The position numbers were made by a program, and so were the translations under genes. A model generated the notes under the pieces. That model ran no database searches and was not told where the DNA came from. It saw only the letters and a program-made list of their open reading frames with translations. A stretch of DNA of 64,000 nt from positions 3,695,001 to 3,759,000 of the forward strand of contig JAQISU010000097.1 of NCBI GenBank assembly GCA_029339505.1. Reading direction: 5' to 3'. This DNA comes from Unio delphinus (taxonomy: Eukaryota > Mollusca > Bivalvia > Unionida > Unionidae). Positions 10,552 to 19,553 of the stretch are shown piece by piece. How positions within the stretch are numbered: position 1 is the stretch's first letter; every line of letters starts with the position of its first letter.

Positions 10552-11043
10552 ATGAACCAAGAATTTCAACCACATCCCGTGATCGTAAACTATGAGGCAT
10601 CCCGTGATGGTTTTGTCAGACATCGCAGACTAAAGAAGCCAATTGGGTGGGACAATGGTATGGGGTATTTGAGTTTTACTGCTGGGAAAAAAAGATATCT
10701 CAATCACCGATTCGTCTTCGAGGTTTTTAATGGATTGATCAAGGATGGTTTTGTTATTGATCACATTGACTCTAATCCTAAGAACAATTCTTTATCGAAT
10801 CTACAAGCTATCTCTCAGAGTGAAAACACCAAACGAGGTGGGACTGGGAAACACTCGAAAAATGCTAGACCTGTAAAGTCATTTAATATAGCAACTAACG
10901 AAAAAATAGTATTTCAGTCAATAACCGCAGCTGGTAGATATTTCGATATTTATCCGTATTCTATTCAATGCGTTGCAGAGAATATAACCAAGACGGCCTT
11001 TTCAAAGCGTTTTAAAAACAGGATTAGGTTTACTTATGTATAA
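10552..11043 (+). CDS. HNH endonuclease with NUMOD-like tail, element 1
   Basis: 163 residues. The HNH core includes NHRFVFEVFNG (H52) and VIDHIDSNPKNNSLSNL (D70-H71 and the following Asn). This is the phage-type HNH_3 arrangement. The C-terminal 55 residues resemble the small DNA-binding NUMOD modules of homing endonucleases, with an SITAAGRYFDI helix-turn-helix-like segment. The frame is intact. The sequence TATATAAATG contains the start codon. Free-standing HNH genes are typical of phages and large DNA viruses and are not part of the core Polinton set, so this may be a passenger or homing gene. Confidence 0.82.
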   Translation: MNQEFQPHPVIVNYEASRDGFVRHRRLKKPIGWDNGMGYLSFTAGKKRYLNHRFVFEVFNGLIKDGFVIDHIDSNPKNNSLSNLQAISQSENTKRGGTGKHSKNARPVKSFNIATNEKIVFQSITAAGRYFDIYPYSIQCVAENITKTAFSKRFKNRIRFTYV

Positions 11044-11420
11044 CTATGTAATCTTGCATTCATGAAGGGAAATAACTCCCTTAGGTATATTTCAGCCTAA
11101 CACAGTTACGGATCTTAAACACTGTCATTTAATTTCTGATTGGTTGGTTTCGCTATTATGAATCTCAACAGGATATAATCAATTTTCTCTTTTTGTAGAA
11201 AACTAATACAACTGTTTTATATACATTTCGTATTTGATTCGTTTTTTTTAGTGTCTTTTTCAAGTATTCTGTCTTACTTCAACGTTGTCAATGATCACTA
11301 TTAAACACAACAAAGAATAAAATCACCACACCGCTATGTGCTGTTAGTCGTGTATAAGCGGCTTATATACCATACTATAGCCCTATACTATTGGGGGTTT
11401 TCGCGTTCGAAAATCATGCA
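11044..11420. other. Non-coding region of element 1, left part
   Basis: AT-rich, with no open frame of note. It precedes the inverted repeat and tandem repeats at 11.4-12.1 kb. Together they form the largest non-coding interval of the element. Confidence 0.5.
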
Positions 11421-11421
11421 T

Positions 11422-11513
11422 GTGATCATTACACAACCTATACACTTCCCCGGTGTATGGGTACCTTTTGGTATTCATACAACCTAGGATTTTGTGTAGG
11501 TTGTAATGATCAC
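11422..11513. repeat. Inverted repeat (about 20-bp arms) in the central non-coding region
   Basis: The left arm, GTGATCATTACACAACCTAT at 11422-11441, is matched by the reverse complement of 11494-11513, which reads GTGATCATTACAACCTACAC. About 50 bp lie between the arms, including a smaller GGTACC-centred repeat. The region is a candidate origin or regulatory structure. Confidence 0.7.
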
Positions 11514-11534
11514 GTATGAATGTAGACCCACCCC

Positions 11535-12112
11535 CGTCATCCATTATCATTTCATTCATTGTATATATACCATCATCATCCTATAATCTATTGTTGTGCC
11601 GTCGTCATCCATTATCATTTCATTGCATTGTATATATACCATTATCATCCTATAATCTATTGTTGTGCCGTCGTCATCAATTGCATTGTATATATACCAT
11701 TATCATCCTATAATCTATTGTTGTGTGCCGTCCTATATGTATACAACCGCCATATACACTAGATCCTTGGGGTTGAATGTGTCGTCGTCATCCATTGCAT
11801 TGTATATATACCATCATCATCCTATAATCTATTTTTGTGTGCTGTCCGTGCGTCCACATTCGCCAAACGTATCCTCTTGTAGGTCAAACCCGTTATTTGA
11901 CGAGTTAGACTCTACTCCCAGGGGAATACGCTTCGTGATTATATGTAACCTATGAACGCCGCTTGATGTATAAATACACCAAGGGGGTTCAAATGGGTGA
12001 TGTGTAATGTGCTGTCCTATATGTATACAACCGCCATATACACTAGATCCTTGGGGTTGAATGTGCTGTCGTCATCCATTGTATATATACCATCATCATC
12101 CTATAATCGCAT
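11535..12112. repeat. Tandem and dispersed repeats in the non-coding region of element 1
   Basis: Copies of TTGTATATATACCATCATCATCCTATAATC-like units, about 50-65 bp each, occur at about 11555, 11625, 11685, 11795 and 12075. A longer unit containing CTATATGTATACAACCGCCA occurs at about 11730 and 12015. Open frames across the region are repeat by-products. Confidence 0.8.
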
Positions 12113-12246
12113 AAAGCTTCTGGACGTGCTAAGATGACCAACACCTTAGCACTCCAGAATTCATTTTGTGAAACTCTAAGAGTTTCTATCCTTTGGATTT
12201 TCACTCGAAGTAATTCACCAATTAAACAAACATATTTTTTATATAT

Positions 12247-12698
12247 ATGAATTCTGAAAATATCAGATGTATTATTTCTGAAATTAACAAACTTAAAAAT
12301 CAAAATATTCAACTATCATCGGGGTTAAATTGTGATCAAAAAATGACCGATTTTGAGGATATGGAATTTGCACAAAACAATGGAAAGTATGTACTCTCTA
12401 AGCAGTATTATCTAATCAAGCGCATTCAAAATCTATACGTGGGAGTTTCGTTTATCATGAAGACGTTAGTGTGTTTGTACCAGTATGTACGTTAGTAGAA
12501 GCTGTTAGAAAACAATTAGGGGATGAATATGAACAAAAGAAACTTATTAATTCCAAGGCGAAACAGATGAAAGCTCTAATCGAGCAAGCTGAGTCCCACG
12601 CGCAGAGAGCCTCCTTCTTGTATAACCTCGTGTACACAGGTAATGAATGTGCTGTTATAGCCGTCGTCTCCGATTACTCAACTAGAACAAGTTTGTAA
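12247..12698 (+). pseudogene. Small coiled-coil protein gene with one frameshift, element 1
   Basis: Starts at the ATG at 12247, directly after TTTTTTATATAT. The first frame (to 12495) encodes a polar helical region. The second frame, open from before 12471 to 12698, encodes a Glu/Lys/Gln-rich helix, EAVRKQLGDEYEQKK, and a Cys-containing tail. The frames overlap, and the best junction is the AAAA near 12428, suggesting one gene of about 150 codons with a single indel. No family was recognised. Confidence 0.45.
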
Positions 12699-12823
12699 AG
12701 ACAGGAAGTAAAATTGTATGACATGTGTGTATAATGCCTGTTGGTAGATTAACTACATACGCGGAAGTATAAAAGTTTATGCAGTGATTTTTTTTAGTGA
12801 TCTATTTTTTTTCATTGGAAATA

Positions 12824-13099
12824 CTATGGATTTCCATATAAAATCCTTCTAAGATCTTCCACGGATAAGCATGAATGAGTATACTGCATTATTTGATCAC
12901 GGGTTAATCTCACCACGGTTATAACGTTTTGCTGAAGATTTAACATTTGATGATCCGTCAATAAAAACCTCTCCGTGCCTAGGTTATCTATGACTATATC
13001 CACGTGGTATTCTCCTGTTGTTGCTCCACTAAATATCTCTCTGATAGCTTGTTCAAGAAGATCTTTGTCATGGATAGATACTCTCGTGTGCTGATACAT
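12824..13099 (-). CDS. Hypothetical protein, 91 aa, element 1
   Basis: A small acidic-to-neutral protein of unknown function, intact from the ATG at 13099. Its end, SVEDLRRILYGNP, resembles NEDLRRVLGGVP in the neighbouring penton-like gene (about 14600). This suggests a shared short interaction motif among virion genes. It lies downstream of that gene on the same strand. Confidence 0.5.
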   Translation of the reverse strand: MYQHTRVSIHDKDLLEQAIREIFSGATTGEYHVDIVIDNLGTERFLLTDHQMLNLQQNVITVVRLTRDQIMQYTHSCLSVEDLRRILYGNP

Positions 13100-13129
13100 T
13101 ATTGAAGTTCTTTTTAAAAATCTAAAAGT

Positions 13130-13148
13130 AAAAATCCAGAGGATTTTT
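13130..13148. terminator. AAAATCC/GGATTTT hairpin after the penton-like gene
   Basis: AAAAATCCAGAGGATTTTT is a 19-nt perfect inverted repeat, 23 nt after the likely stop at 13171-13173 of the minus-strand gene. A second small hairpin, AAATTGCTTTGCAATTT, lies between them. One of several similar hairpins at gene ends in element 1. A terminator role is inferred. Confidence 0.4.
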
Positions 13149-13170
13149 CAATCGTAAATTGCTTTGCAAT

Positions 13171-15264
13171 TTAAGATTTTTTCACATCTAGCGTTATTTG
13201 TAGTGTTTCCCCGCGAAGGTCAATCAGGTTAAATTCTTGGTCGGTTATTGAAAAATTCATCTTAGTTATGAACGGATTAATGGGCTCTAAGTTAAATTGG
13301 GTGGATTTTTCACTATGAGACTTCCTGGGGAAACGTCTGGAGAAAATGTATACATGATATATCCTTGATTGGCGTTGTTTGATTTTGAAGTATCAATTGA
13401 GAAACTTCCCAAGCTTGCATCACAAATAACGTGTATCGCAATGACAGATGATATATCAACGTTGCCGGGAGATCTGTGTTTGTTGTTTTTATACACTGAA
13501 TTCGTTGATGTTAAAATTGCTTCTGGAGGAATCAATTTAAACCATAACGCATGAATCTGTGGGAAGAATTCGTTGATGATTTTATTAAATGACGCTTTCA
13601 TCGCTGGTACATCATACCCTGGAAATTTCCAATCAAGTAGAGTTTTATCTGTTAGCGAAAACACTTTTTGAAACTCTTTATCGGATGCTACCACATCAAG
13701 TAATGTCTTATTTATCAAATTCATATCAGCGATAATTTGATTTAGTTGTTGTTGTTGTTGCTTGATTGAATCACGTGTAATTGTTACACCTGTAAAATTC
13801 AAATAGTTTCCGAGAGATCCTTGAATAAGATTTCGAAGTTGCTGTAAGTGAGTTTGATATAATTTTTTCATATTGTTGAATTTCGCAGATAAACTATTAT
13901 ACGTTACGGTGAAACTTTTTCCTGTAGACTGTGATGTAAATGTCCACGTGATTGGACCTTGTGTTATATACTCAGAACTCTGGTCGTTTGTTATTACACG
14001 ATAATGTTTTGTTGTATCTGCCGCTGATATCGTACGAAAAAAACCATCATCGGAGTAATCTAATTGTGAAACACTAGGTGTATCATCGATGAAGTCAGCA
14101 CGTTTAGGTTCTGGTAATCTTGGGTGAAACGCAGGAAGACTATCCAGCCATGTTTTGTGAATCCGTGGGAAGAATTCGTCGATGGTGTCACTAAGTTTTC
14201 CTCGCATCCATGGTACGTTATATCCTGGAAATTTAAACGTGGAGATATCTTTGATGAGGATTTTATATTTTGTTTCAAAATCTGTTAATAATTTAGGATC
14301 ACTAATGGGAATAATTCTAATCAATTCACTATGATAAAATTCCATATCAGCGATAATTTTATTACATACCTCTATATACTTGATGACATCATCGCGGCGT
14401 GGTGGGCTTTCACTTATTGCTGTTATCAAATAACCTCTAATTCTCTCAAATTCGCTATTCATGGTTGTAAACTGATTAGTAATATATATTTGATCTATTG
14501 TATTAACGTTTTGAACAGGAACAGGTGTAGCATGTCGAAATAGAATGATCGATTTCTTAATATTCTCATTATAAAAATCATATTTCAACTCAGGAACACC
14601 ACCTAATACACGACGAAGATCTTCATTAGTAATAATACCACGATCATAATTTTTTTTTACCATCAAACAAATGATAATCCTCCTTCGTGGAAACATAGTC
14701 GGATTTCAATGGTTCACTTGGTAGATCTTTTATGTCGACGGTTCCTGGAATAAATTCAGGATAACCCAATAAGGTTCTAATTGAGCTGTTGTATATATCC
14801 ACGGCGTAGTCAGGTGAATTTACTTCGATGACCGTTGAAAGTAATGGTTCATGTCCTTTTATTTCAATGGGGTATTTATCAGGTTCATCTTTGACTTCGA
14901 TGATATTTGGTCCTGTGATTGCCTGGATTGATTCTATGATTGCGTCATTGATATCTTCGATATCATATGCGCCCGTTGGTAGATGTATTGTATGTGTTTC
15001 TGGTTCTGTTTTTGTTCCATCCGGATTAGTTTTTCTATACGAAAATGTAAAACTGTTATTGGGAAGTTTACCATTGAACGGTTCTGATCTTACATTTGGC
15101 CAACTATAATAGCATCTTAATTGTGTTAGCGCTTTTTCAGATACTGCCAACGGAGGATTAAATTCAACGCTGAATTCTGGTGTTTTCGTTACCAGCGAGA
15201 TCAACTTTGTTTTTGTCATGGCGGTATTTGTTGCTATTCGTTGAAGGATTTCTTGTGACGATGA

Positions 15265-15267
<3 letters not shown>
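13171..15267 (-). pseudogene. Penton-like virion protein with an inserted duplicated domain
   Basis: The N-terminal part starts at the ATG at 15267 (MSSSQEILQ). It runs to about 14650 and contains HTIHLPTGAYDIEDIND and TLLGYPEFIPG, features of a Polinton minor-capsid/penton-like family. A frameshift in the A-run near 14650 leads into the large frame ending at 13287. That frame has two copies of a module marked FKFPGYNVPWM..EFFPRIH and WKFPGYDVPAM..EFFPQIH, at about 14230 and 13610. Its last 60 residues (HVICDASLGSF..YTFSPDVSPG) and a further piece to the stop at 13171 (EFNLIDLRGETLQITL) look like the C-terminal half of the same penton-like family. The gene therefore seems to be one capsid protein with a duplicated domain spliced into its middle, broken by two frameshifts. 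The family assignment is from recollection of the motif pattern and needs a profile search. Confidence 0.5.

Positions 15268-15342
<75 letters not shown>
15266..15342. repeat. (ATT)n microsatellite between two genes
   Basis: About 24 triplets with one interruption. On the minus strand it encodes poly-Asn in the frame of the upstream gene and poly-Ile in the frame of the downstream gene. It abuts the ATG at 15267. Confidence 0.95.
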
Positions 15343-15808
15343 CACGTTCCAATTTTGAAATCGTTGAATCATACAACCTTACCATCCTAGAGAATTCCTC
15401 GTCGGATATTATTTGATCGTCAATTGCCGACGAGATTAACATTGATAATTCCGAATAAGCGTTTGACACGGTGATAAGTTTAACAGTGTAATCGTGTAAC
15501 TTTTCTTGAGAACATGATGATAATTTTTTTGTTATCGTGGTGAATATTCCAGTGATTGTTTCCGCGGCGGATATTATAACAGGTACAACAATCGGAGCTA
15601 TCATAGTCACCGAAGATAGTATTATTCCAGCGCCGGTAATTACTCCTGATACCGAGTAAACAGTTATATCTAACGCGGTGATTCTACGCTGGTATTTTTT
15701 CTTTTTATTTTTGTATTCGGTAATTAATGCTTCAAGTTTATCTTGAAACTCTTTGACGGTATTATAACGATACTGAAACACTGTCACTAGTGATGACGTT
15801 GTTGACAT
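15268..15808 (-). CDS. Membrane-anchored coiled-coil virion protein candidate, element 1
   Basis: From the ATG at 15808 (MSTTSS). A basic helical N-terminus (KNKKKKYQRR) is followed by a 40-residue hydrophobic stretch (GVITGAGIILSSVTMIAPIV and on). A helical tail has a DEEFSRMVRLYDSTISKLE segment. The frame then enters the (AAT)n tract as poly-Asn and stays open to 15164, overlapping the next gene, so the natural stop may have been lost by repeat expansion. I end it at the microsatellite. The function is unknown. It has the look of a membrane-active minor structural protein. Confidence 0.5.
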
Positions 15809-15918
15809 TTTATCTATTAAAGTAGTCAACAATTCTCTGAAATCCTTTGTGAAATTCTTCGAATTTTCGATAGATTTTAGTTTAACTGTTTACTTAAATT
15901 AGCTACAAATTCAACATA

Positions 15919-16652
15919 TCATGACATTGAAACCCTAGCTAGATTATTATCAGTGGATGTAATCGTGAATTGTTCAATCGTATCCTTGTCGATAATTGTT
16001 GATATCGTATTATTAACTCCAGATGAACTCGATGATGATATATTAAACAACGTTGGTGTCACTAACGTTAATCGATAAATTCCCTTTACGGTTGCAGTAA
16101 CGTGTAAAATATTATTTGTAGGTGTCCACGTATATGATCCGTATTGAATCGTGTATACTACGTTGATAGTTCTATCATGAGGAATTTTTGTTTTTTCAAT
16201 TATTGCTATCATCCTTGTTGCATCCGCTATGATGGCATTTGTGGTCGTTTTGAGATCATCGATGGATTTCTTTATATTTGGAAGTTTCATGTCGAGTTTA
16301 TCAAGTGGACCTCCAAGAAATTTATCAACGATATTTCTACGAAACACCGAAACACTCTGGGGTCACCAAAAAACGCTGTCATGGGTTTATCAATGTTATC
16401 CACGAGGGAATTTTGTAAACCTGTACAAGTATTAAACGTTTTTATATGATCGTTGTATTGTTGCTGGAGTTTTTTTTACATCAGCGATATTGTCATTGAC
16501 GGATTTTATTAAATTTACTTGATCTGGTATATTTGTTATCGTTGATGTGGATTTTGTAAGATTTTCAATGGCTTTTCTGATCATTTTTTTACTTGTCCGA
16601 TAGTAACCGATTCAGAAACACGCGATATTGATCTTCCAAAAATATCTGACAT
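15919..16652 (-). pseudogene. Hypothetical virion-region gene with two homopolymer frameshifts
   Basis: Starts at the ATG at 16652 (MSDIFGRS). The frame shifts in A-runs near 16585 and 16470, then stays open from 16347 to the stop at 15919. The sequence is helical at first, then a beta-rich Ser/Thr segment such as SYTWTPTNN. No family was recognised. Both disruptions lie in runs of seven or more A/T, so assembly error is possible. It sits between the protease and the coiled-coil membrane gene on the same strand. Confidence 0.45.
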
Positions 16653-16712
16653 TGTTGTTATATTAGATCTATCTCTCAAATTCTGAAGAAATTTTCACTG
16701 TGAGTTTTTCGT

Positions 16713-17103
16713 TTACTTGTGGATGGCTTTATGAGGTAATTTAGGATTTACCGAGATAACCATTAACGCGTTAAGAGTTTCTCGACCACATATTGGAGGA
16801 TCTGTTAATATCTGCGTGGGTAACGTTGAATACCAAACCGGAATTGATTTCTTTGAAATCATCAACACGTATTTGACAAATTCAATCGGAGGTGGTAATC
16901 CATACGAGTCAAAATAAATAATCAATGTTGGATATATCGCGTAACAAACCCAATGAGTTCCAGGTCCAGTGTTATCATCAAGATTAATTATTCCAGTTTC
17001 TGGTATTTGTGGTTTTGCTGGTAATTGATCTTTCATGAATAGACCTCTGAAATGATTTATGGGGAGTTTTTTTTACTGCGTCGAGTAAATCAAAATTTGA
17101 CAT
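16713..17103 (-). pseudogene. Adenain-like cysteine protease, frameshifted, element 1
   Basis: The maturation protease of Polintons and adenoviruses (Ulp1-like fold), which trims capsid precursors. The start is the ATG at 17103 (MSNFDLLDA). An A-run near 17070 breaks the frame. The rest (17036 to 16713) has the catalytic His in GPGTHWV, the Asp in YFDSYG and the Cys in PICGRE. It is shorter at the C-terminus than the element 2 protease (43558-44115) but has the same order and spacing of catalytic residues. Confidence 0.8.
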
Positions 17104-17608
17104 GGGTGAAAATCCTACGGTGAAAATCTCCTTGAGATTTTCCATTTCCACTAACTGGTTTTGTAATATCTTGTGAATCGACTTCCTGGTAGTCTGAATC
17201 CCTTTCCCATTTTTTTCTTTTGGATTTTCCGTTTAGACCTTTACCAAGTACTTTATTGACAACATTAGAAGCAAGTGCTCCAGCTGCCCCAGTTCATAAC
17301 GCTCCAAGAATTGCCGGAGCCGCTGACGGAATCAATCCTGGAATTGCAGACAACAGCGGAAATATTCCACCGGTTTTAATCATATCTTTGATAGCCCCCG
17401 CAGATAGATTAATCTGAACTCCTTTCTTTTCTTTAAAAGCTTTATTGAAATGATTAATCTGTGTTTTCGTCAATGACAATCTATTTGATCCTCCGGTCAT
17501 CTGATTGTGTTTTAGCGTAATCGTAGTTCCGCATTGTTGGGCTGAACCCGATTGAAGTTTTTTTATCTGACCGGGTGTCAATGTAACATTAATATTGTTA
17601 TACGACAT
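17090..17608 (-). pseudogene. Minor virion protein with GG-hydrophobic segment; in-frame TGA
   Basis: From the ATG at 17608 (MSYNNINVTL), which directly follows TTATATAAA. The protein has a polar N-terminus, a LTKTQINHFNKAFK helix and then GGIFPLLSAIPGLIPSA, a hydrophobic segment after a Gly-Gly. An in-frame TGA at 17294-17296 stops it. The same frame then continues with TGAAGALASNVVNKVLGKGL and a basic tail to 17090, so the stop looks like a true nonsense mutation. The GG-hydrophobic segment matches GGFLPFLAPLLTGI in an element 2 protein (37559-37990), linking the two as minor core or membrane-active proteins like adenovirus pX/pVI. That role is inferred. Confidence 0.6.
17122..17142. terminator. 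GAAAATCTC/GAGATTTTC hairpin
   Basis: A perfect 9-bp stem with a CTT loop near the 3' end of the minor virion protein gene and just upstream of the protease start. Same family as the hairpins at 13130, 17645 and 19534. Confidence 0.4.
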
Positions 17609-17644
17609 TTTATATAACACCGATTGATTCAATTACATGTCTTT

Positions 17645-17663
17645 GAAAATCTTATAGATTTTC
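17645..17663. terminator. GAAAATCT/AGATTTTC hairpin at the capsid gene stop
   Basis: A perfect 8-bp stem with a 3-nt loop. On the minus strand the capsid stop codon TAA lies inside it. Terminator or processing function is inferred from its repeated position at gene ends. Confidence 0.45.
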
Positions 17664-19072
17664 CACTGGTGCATCAATAACTCTCATTTTACCACCACCA
17701 CCTTCAAATATCATAGATTTATCACTGAGAATAACAGCAATTGCTCTAAATCCTCCAAGAGCATCACCAATACGGGCTTGAAATTTTACATCAACGGTTG
17801 AATGCTTAGACAAATCAAGATGTTGCAGCGAAAAGTAATAAATCGGATACAATTCCCTAAAATCAACCTGTGATCTTTGATGTCCAGTATCGACATTTTG
17901 ATCACGACCTATAAACGACCATATTTGATGATAAACTCGTCCTATTTGATTGTTTTCGTAATCGATAATAAGATTTTCCGCGGGTTCTTGTTGATTACTT
18001 ATTCGTAATGATACTTCACTGACATCACAATGATCAAATATCATATGAGATCTTAATTGTAGACTATCATTTGCAACACCAGCTATTTTTGAGTTCTATT
18101 TAAATTTTGTAATATAACAAAGACTTGTCTAGGTGTGGAAATATTCTTCGTCAATGCAAGTTGCCAAGTAAAAATTCCAGTACCTGTACTAGATGTAGTT
18201 GCTGTTGTGACATCATACCAACTCAGCAATGATTTTCCTCCTTGGTCCATAAACGATAACAATTGTGTCTCAACAGTCAATGATGGAGTCATAATTGGCA
18301 TCCACAACGCTAACTTTGTTAATGTTACAGTACCATCTCGTACAGGATCAGGACCATGCCAAAGAGCATAATCGTCAGTTGATCTTCGTGTAAGAATTAC
18401 AGTATGACTAGCACCAAATATAACTCTTCGGACATCTCGGCAAAATCCAAATATGTACGATAATGGAATCGTACATGAAAATCTACCATTAGCGTCGATG
18501 TTTTTTTTTCATGATGCAAATCCCGCGTTGTAATTAGGATTAGTGTTTACCACTACAGCTTCAACATCAGCATCGTCATTAGCCGCTGTATGCTTTTTTG
18601 GTCGTCTAACTATATATGGATGATGATCAGCGTAAATGGAAGTATCCTTCGCAAACATCATCGAATGCCCCCCAGATCTAGTAAAATCATCAGAATATCT
18701 AGTTAAACCTAAAACTGTAGTTGCAATATCAACATCGTTATCGATGGATTCAATTCTAGTAGAATTAATCATGTATTGGGCGTTGTTAAATAGCGCCATT
18801 ATACCGTTGTTGACAAACCCAATCGGGATATCTTTAAGATTATCGCCGGCTGCAAATAGAGTACCAATATGTTTTCTTAATTGTCCTTCTACTTCGATGA
18901 ATGCTTCAGACGGTAGGAAGTATTTAGATGTATCATCAAATCTAAGTTCAATTCTTGATCTTACATTTGGATCCTGTGCTTGATATGAAAAAAATTGATA
19001 ATCACGTACAGAATTATTTCTTAATACGGGATCATTTGCTTTAAAAGCATCATCAATCTCATCCCTGAACAT
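17652..19072 (-). pseudogene. Double jelly-roll major capsid protein, frameshifted, element 1
   Basis: Starts at the ATG at 19072 after AATATAAA. The first piece (to 18509) carries DYQFFSYQAQDPNVRSRIEL, FLPSEAFIEVEGQL and FVNNGIMALFNNAQYMINS. This is the N-terminal jelly-roll pattern of a capsid family common in Polinton-like elements of invertebrates. A T9 run at about 18505 shifts the frame to a second piece (about 18500-18083), containing VIFGASHTVILTRRSTDDYA. A third piece (18044-17652) ends with the C-terminal sheet. The total is about 470 codons, the usual size. It is clearly diverged from the element 2 capsid protein. Confidence 0.7.
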
Positions 19073-19092
19073 TTTATATTAACATAGTTGAT

Positions 19093-19500
19093 CTAAATGT
19101 TTGACCGTTTCAAACCGGAGCCAGCAATTAATCTCAACCTTGCCTTTGCAATTTTATTAATTGCACTGCCTATCTTAGGTGGCATTTGTTCTGTGGACTG
19201 TAGTTGTAAATTTCTTAGATTTTTCTTTTTACCTCTCGCCAACGACATAAGTTTTTCTTTTGCATCACCTAACATATCAAATGCTTTATTACCAATAACT
19301 GTACCAGCTCTATCACCGAAAACCCCAATAGCTTTTGACGCTATTTCCTTACCAACAGGTAAAATCTTTGGAGCAATTCTAGTAAATAATCCAGTGACAA
19401 TATCACCAAGTCCATTTCCATACGTGAGCTTGTAAACTGGTAGGCGTGAGTTTACAACGTAAACAGGTCTTGCTCTATTCATACTACGATGTACTATCAT
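19093..19500 (-). CDS. Minor capsid/core-associated protein, element 1
   Basis: 135 residues, intact. It has the pattern PVYKLTYGNGLGDIVTGLFTRIAPK followed by Ala/Gly-rich helices and a basic C-terminus. The element 2 protein at 41208-41648 starts similarly (PVYQGVTRQRGHGLGDMFK..FRSVVP), and both lie next to the major capsid gene. I therefore regard them as counterparts, probably an adenovirus pVI-like internal protein. The start could also be the Met at 19482. Confidence 0.62.
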   Translation of the reverse strand: MIVHRSMNRARPVYVVNSRLPVYKLTYGNGLGDIVTGLFTRIAPKILPVGKEIASKAIGVFGDRAGTVIGNKAFDMLGDAKEKLMSLARGKKKNLRNLQLQSTEQMPPKIGSAINKIAKARLRLIAGSGLKRSNI

Positions 19501-19533
19501 TTTATTTAAATGCTATATATCTAATCAGTGATC

Positions 19534-19553
19534 GAAAAATCCAAAAGATTTTC
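19534..19553. terminator. GAAAAATC/GATTTTC hairpin at a gene end
   Basis: An imperfect 7-bp stem overlapping the TGA of the 323-residue gene on the minus strand. One of the set of similar hairpins in element 1. Confidence 0.4.

Noticed and set aside
11516..11955. His/Tyr/Ser-rich frames in element 1
   Set aside because: Translations of tandem ATATATACCATCATC repeats in three frames.
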